This document shows, piece after piece, positions 34,540-40,143 of a stretch of DNA of 40,143 nucleotides. The stretch spans positions 1-40,143 of the forward strand of contig QIIW01000033.1 of NCBI GenBank assembly GCA_003231645.1. Direction: 5' to 3'. A model generated the notes under the pieces. That model was given only the letters and a program-made list of their open reading frames with translations, made no database searches and had not been told where the DNA came from. The position numbers were made by a program, and so were the translations under genes. Source of the DNA: Acidimicrobiia bacterium. Its GTDB lineage: Bacteria > Actinomycetota > Acidimicrobiia > Acidimicrobiales > Aldehydirespiratoraceae. Position 1 is the stretch's first letter. Every line of letters starts with the position of its first letter.

Positions 34540-35523
34540 TCAGACCGGTGCCACCTCGATCACCAACTTCCCGGCGTTGGCGTTGGACTCCATGCGCCGG
34601 TGGGCGTCGGCGATGTCGGCGAGCGGGTAGCGGCTGTCGATCACGGGGGCCAGCACGCCCGAGTCCACCAACGCCAGCATTTCGGCCGAGAAACGCCGGG
34701 TCACCATGATCTTCTCTTCGAGTGGGCGGGCCCGAAGTGTGGTGCCGATGATCGCGGCCCGCCTCATGAGCAGCGAACCGACGTCGAACTCGACGCTACC
34801 GCCCGCCATCAGCCCGACCTGAATGACCCGTCCACCGGTTCGCAGGCTCGCCACGTTGCGAGCCACATATTCGCCGCCGATCACGTCGAGCACCACATCG
34901 ACCCCAGCCCCGCCGGTCGCCTTCTTCACGGCGTCCACGAAATCCTCGGTCGTGTAGTCGACCACCACGTCGGCACCGAGCGACTCGCAGACATGGTGCT
35001 TGCCGGCTGACGCCGTGACGATGATCCGGGCCCCGATGGACTTGGCGATCTGGATGGCCGACGTGCCCACACCCGACGCACCGGCATGCACGAGCGCCCA
35101 TCGGCCCGAGGTGAGGCCCCCCTGGACCACCAGGGCGTCCCATGCGGTGATGAAGGTCTCCGGAAAAGCGCCGGCCACATCGAGAGGCAGGTGATCGGGC
35201 ACTCGCATCGTCAAACGCTCGTGGATCGCGATCTTCTCGGCGTACGCGCCACCGTTGGTGATCGCCATGACCACGTCGCCCACCCCACGCTCGACGACCC
35301 GATCCCCCACTGCGAGCACCCGGCCGGCGAATTCGAGACCCGGGATCTCGAACTCGGTCGGAGGCCCGGGATACAGGCCCATGCGCTGAAGCAGATCGGC
35401 ACGATTGACGGCCGTGGAGACGATCTCGACCAGCACCTCCTCGGGGCCGATCGTCGGGTCGGGCACCTCCCTCAATCGCAGGACGTCCGGTCCTCCGTGT
35501 TCTTCGAGCACCACTGCGAGCAC
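34540..35523 (-). CDS. NAD(P)H:quinone oxidoreductase (zinc-free MDR, PIG3-like)
   Basis: Predicted 327 residues from the GTG at 35523, 26 bp after the aceK stop; a longer frame overlaps aceK and is not real. The N-terminal GroES-like domain has VLEEHGGPDVLRLREVPDP and NRADLLQRMGLYPGPP. The Rossmann NAD(P) site is HAGASGVGTSAIQIAK and the C-terminus is DAHRRMESNANAGKLV. No zinc-binding Cys motif is present, as in quinone oxidoreductases. Last gene of the chorismate mutase-gntR-aceK-qor group. Confidence 0.92.
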   Translation of the reverse strand: MLAVVLEEHGGPDVLRLREVPDPTIGPEEVLVEIVSTAVNRADLLQRMGLYPGPPTEFEIPGLEFAGRVLAVGDRVVERGVGDVVMAITNGGAYAEKIAIHERLTMRVPDHLPLDVAGAFPETFITAWDALVVQGGLTSGRWALVHAGASGVGTSAIQIAKSIGARIIVTASAGKHHVCESLGADVVVDYTTEDFVDAVKKATGGAGVDVVLDVIGGEYVARNVASLRTGGRVIQVGLMAGGSVEFDVGSLLMRRAAIIGTTLRARPLEEKIMVTRRFSAEMLALVDSGVLAPVIDSRYPLADIADAHRRMESNANAGKLVIEVAPV

Positions 35524-35549
35524 GGCCTTTCCCCTTCCGGCGAGATCGA

Positions 35550-37265
35550 TCAACCGTCGATGAAACGTACCTCGTCGGGGTAGGGGAAGAAGTCGGGTAG
35601 CTCGCCGGCCTCGTGTTGGTCCTTCATGCCGTTCCAGAAGGCGGCCGTGCAGATGTCGCTGTGCCGCGTGTCGATCACCTCGGCGATGATGCTCGGCGAG
35701 CGTAGGAAGGTGCGGAACTCCTCGGGAAACACGTCGTTGGGTGCCACCGGAAACCACGGCTGATCGTAGAGATCATCGTCGTAGTTGTTACTCACCGGCA
35801 CCTCCCGGAAGTTGACCTCGGACAACAGCGTGAGTTCGTCGTAGTCGTAGAACACGACGCTGCCGTGACGGGTGACGCCGAAGTTCTTGGGAAACAGGTC
35901 GCCCGGAAAAATGTTGGCGGCGGCAAGGTCCTTCACCGCGTTGCCGTAGTCGATCGCCGCGGCCCGGGCCCGGTCGCGTGACATCTCGCGCAGGTAGAGA
36001 TCGAGCGGGTAGAGCCGACGCTCGGTGTACACGTGGTGCAGGATCACCTCGTCGGCGGTGATCGTGACCAGCCGGGCACACTCGGTGCGAAGTTCGTCGA
36101 GCAGATCGGCGTCGAAGCGATCGCGTTGGAAGCTGAGATTCTCGAACTCCTGGGCGTCGACCAGACGACCGACACGGTCGTGGTCGAACACCAGCTTGTA
36201 ACGCCGCTTCACCTCATCGGCCGTGGTGTGCTTGCTGGGGGGAAAGCGATCCTTGATGATCTTGAACACCACATCGAACGACGGCAACGTGAACACCGCC
36301 ATCACCATCCCTCTCACCCCCCGAGCCCTTTCGAATCTCGTGTTGGAGTGGTCCATGTGGCGGTAGAGCGCACGGAACAGGTTGGTCTTACCGTGCTGGC
36401 TGTAGCCGATCGACGTATAGAGCTCGGCCACCGGTTTCACCGGTAGGAGCGACTTCACGAATCCAACCACCGCGGCCGGCCGACGACACAGGACATGGAA
36501 GTAGGAGCGGGTGTAGCCGAAGAGGCGACTGGCATCCCACTCGGTGAGGATCACGGCATCGACCGATGCCCCGGATTCGGTGCTCACCAACGGGATGATC
36601 AGGGGCGACACCCGGTTGAGCCAACGAACCCGGCCCACCAGATAGGCACCCTTGTTGCGATAGAAGACGGGCCGCAGCATCTCGATCGAATCGATGCCGT
36701 CCCAGATCGGGCCGAGATACTCGTCGATTCGTCGCGCCACACGCGCCGAGTCGCGTTCGAGGTCGTCGAGATGTTCGGCCAGAGGGCTGTGTTGCATCAC
36801 CTCGCGCATGGCGTCGGCCGTGTCGGTCTCGATCGGGAAGATGCGGTATTCGCCGGTGATACCGTCGTCGACCGGCAGAGCCGTGGGGCCGAGCCAGAGG
36901 AACTCGAGTTCGGGGTCGAGCCCGATGATGCCGAAGAGTCGGCGCGTAACCGAGTTGTAGAACGTCTCGGCCAACTCGAGGTCGACTCGTGAGGCAATCA
37001 GCTCCACGTAGCGGCGGCGGGTCTCGATCCACGAGCTCCGGGCCTGGCGTTTGTCCTCCGGTTGAGTCAGCCGGCAGGCATCGACCGCCGCGCCGACCAG
37101 GTCCTTGTGGAGGTCGAGTCGCTCCGTCGCATCGTCCTGATGGGCGACCCAGTCGCTCTCCAGGAAACGGCCTGCGGCCCGATGGCTCACCTCGAGGAAC
37201 CGGTCGTGGAACTCGACGAAGGAATCATGGAGAATCCTCGCCTGCCGCTCGGCGAGCGGATCCAT
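35550..37265 (-). CDS. aceK: Isocitrate dehydrogenase kinase/phosphatase
   Basis: Phosphorylates and dephosphorylates isocitrate dehydrogenase and so sets the split between the citrate cycle and the glyoxylate bypass. Predicted 571 residues from the ATG at 37265, close to E. coli AceK (578). Signatures are GMVMAVFTLPSFDVVFKII plus KDRFPPSK (ATP loop), AAANIFPGDLFPKNFGVTRH with the catalytic Asp near residue 452, and VVFYDYDE near 471 with both metal/phosphatase Asp residues. The end, PEEFRTFLRSPSII, is also typical. The frame stays open upstream into gntR only because of a one-base shift there, so no fusion should be called. AceK is mainly proteobacterial and uncommon in actinobacteria; no aceA or aceB is in the window. 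Confidence 0.94.
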   Translation of the reverse strand: MDPLAERQARILHDSFVEFHDRFLEVSHRAAGRFLESDWVAHQDDATERLDLHKDLVGAAVDACRLTQPEDKRQARSSWIETRRRYVELIASRVDLELAETFYNSVTRRLFGIIGLDPELEFLWLGPTALPVDDGITGEYRIFPIETDTADAMREVMQHSPLAEHLDDLERDSARVARRIDEYLGPIWDGIDSIEMLRPVFYRNKGAYLVGRVRWLNRVSPLIIPLVSTESGASVDAVILTEWDASRLFGYTRSYFHVLCRRPAAVVGFVKSLLPVKPVAELYTSIGYSQHGKTNLFRALYRHMDHSNTRFERARGVRGMVMAVFTLPSFDVVFKIIKDRFPPSKHTTADEVKRRYKLVFDHDRVGRLVDAQEFENLSFQRDRFDADLLDELRTECARLVTITADEVILHHVYTERRLYPLDLYLREMSRDRARAAAIDYGNAVKDLAAANIFPGDLFPKNFGVTRHGSVVFYDYDELTLLSEVNFREVPVSNNYDDDLYDQPWFPVAPNDVFPEEFRTFLRSPSIIAEVIDTRHSDICTAAFWNGMKDQHEAGELPDFFPYPDEVRFIDG

Positions 37266-37306
37266 CGTTGCCGGTCGGATCTCGTCGGTCGCCAATATCT
37301 GTCCGG

Positions 37307-38072
37307 TCAGTCGCTGGGGCCGAACCGGAGCCCACCGTTGGCCACAGATCCGGTCGACCAGTCGACGAAGAAGCTGTAGCAGTCGCCCCTGATCAGAGTG
37401 ACCCTCCATTCGATGTCCCGGTCGCCGTAGCGGCCCAGGCGCTTCCACGCGGAAGGCAGCATCGTCGTGCGACATTTCGAGCATCGAACGCACTTCGTTG
37501 TCGGGCACCACCGGGGTGATGCGCTCCCATCCGTTGTCGGGCCGGTACCCACATCGCTTGTCGAGTTCGTCGTAGAGTGCAGTGTGTGAGAAGTCGGCGT
37601 CGAGCAGCGGCCGGCCGACGTCGGGTGGCAACCAGGCCCGGTCGATCGCCAGCGGGCAGTCTCCGGCCATCCGCAGCCGGTCGAGCCTGAACACCTCGGA
37701 GCCTTCCGGTAGCCCCAGACGACGGGCCGGACCGGCGTCGGGAGCGATGCCGATCCCCAGTACCTTGCTGGTCTGCTCCACGCCGGTCGACTCGATCTCG
37801 GCGAACAGGCTGTAGAGCGCCCCGAGCCTCTGCTCGAAGCGACCATGCGCCACCACGGTGCCGCGTCCGCGCACCCTCGACACCAGCCCCTCACGGCCGA
37901 GCGCGGATACCGCTTCGCGCACGGTGTGACGGCTCACCTCGTAGTGCCGGGTGAGTTCGAGATCGGTGGGGAATCGTTCATCGAAGTCCCCCGCGGCCAA
38001 GCGCCGACGGAGCTCCGATTCGAGTTGCGACCACAATGGACGTGAGCTCGATCGGTCGAGTGGGGTTCTCAC
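37307..38072 (-). pseudogene. GntR-family (HutC-type) regulator with a one-base frameshift
   Basis: The N-terminal HTH is clear: LWSQLESELRRRLAAGDF, then FPTDLELTRHYEVSRHTVRE. A UTRA domain follows to HDDAAFRVE near 37443. Beyond that the frame degenerates into Arg/Pro-rich noise, while the neighbouring frame reads ERLGRYGDRDIEWRVTLIRG, then DCYSFFVDW, and ends FGPSD at TGA 37307-37309, a normal UTRA end. Removing one base near 37442 gives a 254-residue protein, the usual GntR length, ending 41 bp before the aceK start. The shift is not in a homopolymer. It may be a true mutation inactivating the regulator or a sequence error. The gene probably controls the aceK operon. Confidence 0.88.
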
Positions 38073-38088
38073 GGAGTCTCCCGGCCCC

Positions 38089-38373
38089 TCAACTCGACTC
38101 TGAGGTCCGCTCGTGATGACGAATCACCTCGGCGATCACGAACCGAAGGAACTTCTCGCTGAACGCCGGATCGAGGTTGGCCTCGGCCGCGAGTTTTGCG
38201 AGTCTGGCGATCTGACGATTCTCACGTTCCGGGTCGGCCGGAGGCAGCCCCACCTTGGCCTTGTAGGCCCCGACCTCCTGGGTGATCTTGAAGCGCTCCG
38301 CCAGCATCAGGATCAGCGCGGCGTCGATGTTGTCGATACTCGAACGGAACTTCTCGAGTTGTTCATCGGCCAC
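38089..38373 (-). CDS. Chorismate mutase, AroQ type
   Basis: Predicted 94-residue all-helical enzyme converting chorismate to prephenate for Phe/Tyr synthesis. It begins EQLEKFRSSIDNIDAALILML, the family helix 1 with its Arg and Asp; AERFKITQEVGAYKAKVGLP follows, and PERENRQIARL and FLRFVIAEVIRHHE complete the active site. It lies 16 bp upstream of gntR on the same strand and is probably the first gene of that operon, though it has no obvious tie to AceK function. Confidence 0.9.
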   Translation of the reverse strand: MADEQLEKFRSSIDNIDAALILMLAERFKITQEVGAYKAKVGLPPADPERENRQIARLAKLAAEANLDPAFSEKFLRFVIAEVIRHHERTSESS

Positions 38374-38456
38374 GGGTGATCCTCGACTGTAGGGGGCGCG
38401 ATCCTCGACGGTGTGGGACGTCCGGGCCGCGCCACTCGCGGACCCGGCTTCCGGAG

Positions 38457-38530
38457 TGGGCCGTGGGGGAGTTGAACCCTCGACCTCCTGCGTGTCGAGC
38501 AGGCGCTCTAACCAACTGAGCTAACGGCCC
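38457..38530 (-). tRNA. tRNA-Val (anticodon GAC)
   Basis: The 74-nt cloverleaf has acceptor GGGCCGT/ACGGCCC, the same D arm as the tRNA-Val(CAC) at 7585-7658, anticodon stem CCTGC/GCAGG with loop TCGACAC, T arm GGGTTCAACTCCC and discriminator A. The base before the anticodon is C instead of the nearly universal U33. Confidence 0.9.
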
Positions 38531-38640
38531 GGAAACCGGCACTGTAGCAGCGACACATCCGGGTGCCTCCGGACATCGGCGCCGCAGACGCCAGAAGGCC
38601 GGGCCGGGCCGCCGGGTTGTCCGGCGGCCCCTTACCGACG

Positions 38641-38715
38641 AGCGCCGGGCGGGATTTGAACCCGCGATTGTACGGCTTTGCAGGCCGCTCCCTTGGTCCG
38701 CTCGGGCACCGGCGC
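38641..38715 (-). tRNA. tRNA-Cys (anticodon GCA)
   Basis: The acceptor GCGCCGG/CCGGCGC, anticodon loop CTGCAAA in stem GGC/GCC, T arm GCGGGTTCAAATCCCGC and discriminator U73, a tRNA-Cys identity base, are all visible. CCA is not encoded. Confidence 0.93.
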
Positions 38716-38760
38716 CGGCGGCACGCATGGTATCGCCACGACGCTGGGCTGCCGCGGCCG

Positions 38761-39531
38761 ATGACGGCGACATGGCAACATGATTGGATGGACGATCCCC
38801 ACTGGTCACCGGCTGCCGACACCGCAGAGCAGCGTGCCCCTCTCGACATGCTCGGTGCGCTCGCCAGGTGCGAAGGGGAGATCACCGCGACCAGCCGACT
38901 CATCGAGATCATCACCATGGAGGGCCTACTCGGCATCTGGTGGCACGGCATGACGGACGCCACCGACGTGGTGCTCATGTGCGGTGGCGCGGCCGGAGGG
39001 GTGCTCGGACCCGGAAGGTCGCTCTATCTCGAGCTCGGCCAGGAGTTGGCCGAGCAGGGGCGCGCCGCGATGGCCATCGACTACCGGCAACCGGGCGACA
39101 CCCGCCGATGCGTTCTCGACGTCTGCGCCGCCGCCGATCTCGCCCTGCGCAACGGTGCCGAACGCTACGTCATCCTGGGCCACTCGTTCGGCGGCGCGGT
39201 GGCGATCCAGGCCGCCGGGATCTTCCCGACGAGTACCGCCGGGGTCATCACCTACGCGACACAGTCGGCAGGATGCGAGGAGGCATCCGCCATGGGCGAC
39301 GTACCCCTGCTCCTGGTGCACGGCGGGTCCGACTCGATCCTCGGCCCCGAGAATTCGGAGCTGGTGCGCACCCTCGCCGGACACGGCGAAGTCGTGATCA
39401 TCGCGGGTGCCGATCATCTGTTGGCCGAACAGCCCGATCGCCTGGCCGAGCTCAGCAGAAACTGGATCGCCGCCCGTTTCGAGGAGCATCGCGAACCCGA
39501 TCCGACACGGGTGAGCGAAACCCGGGCTTGA
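38761..39531 (+). CDS. Alpha/beta hydrolase
   Basis: Predicted 256 residues from the ATG at 38761; the ATG at 38788 (MDDPHWSPAAD) is equally possible, and neither has a clear ribosome site. The nucleophile elbow is ILGHSFGGAVAIQ, the acid is likely Asp in LVHGGSDSILGPE, and the His is in GADHLLAEQ. The oxyanion region is VLMCGGAAGG. It is a small cytoplasmic serine hydrolase of unknown substrate, transcribed away from tRNA-Cys and convergent with the alkyl-sulfatase-like gene. Confidence 0.85.
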   Translation: MTATWQHDWMDDPHWSPAADTAEQRAPLDMLGALARCEGEITATSRLIEIITMEGLLGIWWHGMTDATDVVLMCGGAAGGVLGPGRSLYLELGQELAEQGRAAMAIDYRQPGDTRRCVLDVCAAADLALRNGAERYVILGHSFGGAVAIQAAGIFPTSTAGVITYATQSAGCEEASAMGDVPLLLVHGGSDSILGPENSELVRTLAGHGEVVIIAGADHLLAEQPDRLAELSRNWIAARFEEHREPDPTRVSETRA

Positions 39532-39545
39532 GACCCGGATTCGCC

Positions 39546-39589
39546 CGGGCGGGCCACCGGGTTCGGCCGGGCGGGCCACCGGGTTCGGC
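39546..39589. repeat. 22-bp tandem repeat, two copies
   Basis: The unit CGGGCGGGCCACCGGGTTCG plus GC is repeated exactly, with the start of a third copy, between two convergent genes. Its GC-rich, self-complementary parts (GCCCGGGC just upstream) could help end transcription from both sides. Confidence 0.6.
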
Positions 39590-39607
39590 CGGCTCAACCC
39601 TCGACCT

Positions 39608-40143
39608 TCACCGTGCTGACGGTTCTGTGGGTGGGCCTTGGGGGGACTGTGACCATCGCCGTTTCCCGGCTCGAAGCAGCAGCGCTGATCCGGTGTAGAG
39701 GCTGCGCGACACGAAGGGTTCGGTCTGCTGAGCGAGCCTGTCGCAGCAGTCGGCCTTGAGAAGCCGAGCGGCAACGATGACATCGCTGTCGCCGGGGGCG
39801 AGGGCCACGAGGTCGATCACGTGCAGGGCCAATTGATAGTCGCCGGCGTCGAAGTGGGCGCGGGCCTTGGCCAACACGACGTTCGGATCGACGGCGTCCA
39901 ACACTGCCGACGCCGCGGGATCGGGGTGGGCCGGGTGGAGGTCGGTTGGGTTTCGTGAGGTCCACCATCCGGACTGTTCCCGGAACAGGTCACGCACGAC
40001 ATAGTCAGGCGAGCCGTAGCTCGCCGCCAGGTGTGGATGATCGAAAACCGGGCCGGGGGTCGGGGAGATCATGGATGATCTCGACATCGGTCATACCGAG
40101 ATCGAGACGCGGCATGACCTCCGCCACCAGCCAACGCAGCGCG
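39608..40143 (-). pseudogene. MBL-fold alkyl-sulfatase-like hydrolase, 3' part, frameshifted
   Basis: Only the C-terminal part is inside the window. From the right edge the frame reads WLVAEVMPRLDLGMTDVEII to DLPDPRPGF, then breaks. The neighbouring frame continues DHPHLAASYGSPDYVVRDLF, SGWWTSRNPTDLHPAHP and a helical stretch RAHFDAGDYQLALHVIDLV to TGA at 39608-39610. These are the marks of the alkyl sulfatase dimerisation domain (ASYGSPxxxVR..., W-x-x-x-NPTxL). Reducing the run of five G at 40055-40059 (plus strand) to four would restore one frame. The catalytic metallo-beta-lactamase domain lies to the right of the window. The shift is in a homopolymer and so may be a sequence error. Confidence 0.75.

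Noticed and set aside
35550..38072. A single 840-residue GntR-AceK fusion protein
   Set aside because: The middle 60 residues are Arg/Pro-rich noise, while the adjacent frame continues the UTRA domain exactly; both parts have normal family lengths once split.

Overview
The window looks like a chromosomal segment of a high-GC actinobacterium. Strong GC bias at third codon positions, frequent GTG starts, the gene content (fatty acyl-CoA reductase/HAD fusion, acyl-CoA carboxyltransferase, ApbE-linked flavoprotein, mitochondrial-type aconitase) and a Gram-positive/actinobacterial type LexA box all point that way. Acidimicrobiia is my best guess, by inference only; there is no rRNA here to confirm it.

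Positions 1-7584 are an accessory island. It ends exactly at the 3' end of a tRNA-Val(CAC) gene and carries a small AlpA/excisionase-like protein beside that tRNA. Its other end and any integrase must lie left of the window. From the left it holds a HEPN-like protein cut by the window edge, an IS6-family insertion sequence with both inverted repeats but an amber codon in its transposase, and a three-gene minus-strand defence operon. That operon encodes a CD-NTase, a Cap15-like two-TM beta-barrel effector and a PD-(D/E)XK nuclease, so it is a short CBASS operon with an extra nuclease. A perfect LexA/SOS operator sits in its putative promoter. Further right are a second 2-TM protein, a small ORF, an IS3-family transposase remnant and an orphan protein.

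Positions 7585-40143 are core genome. The minus-strand group murF/VOC/amidase lies divergent from ddl. Next is an extracytoplasmic flavin module (ferric-reductase-like membrane flavoprotein, FMN-binding protein, ApbE). A TetR regulator faces a lipid-type operon (acyl-CoA reductase/HAD fusion, LarA-like DUF2088 protein, PlsC-like acyltransferase), followed by a class V aminotransferase. A GntR regulator is divergent from aconitase across a palindromic operator. After these come an actin-like membrane protein, a LysR regulator with an acyl-CoA carboxyltransferase, citrate synthase, a GAF-PAS-GGDEF-EAL protein, and a minus-strand operon of chorismate mutase, GntR regulator, AceK and quinone oxidoreductase. 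Two tRNAs (Val-GAC, Cys), an alpha/beta hydrolase and the 3' part of an alkyl-sulfatase-like gene close the window.

Citrate synthase, aconitase, AceK and the aminotransferase (possibly glyoxylate-using) all bear on the citrate/isocitrate/glyoxylate branch point, and each has a regulator beside it or nearby. Two genes at the right end (gntR near 37442, alkyl sulfatase near 40055) carry single-base frameshifts, either real mutations or sequence errors. One of them makes a false GntR-AceK fusion.
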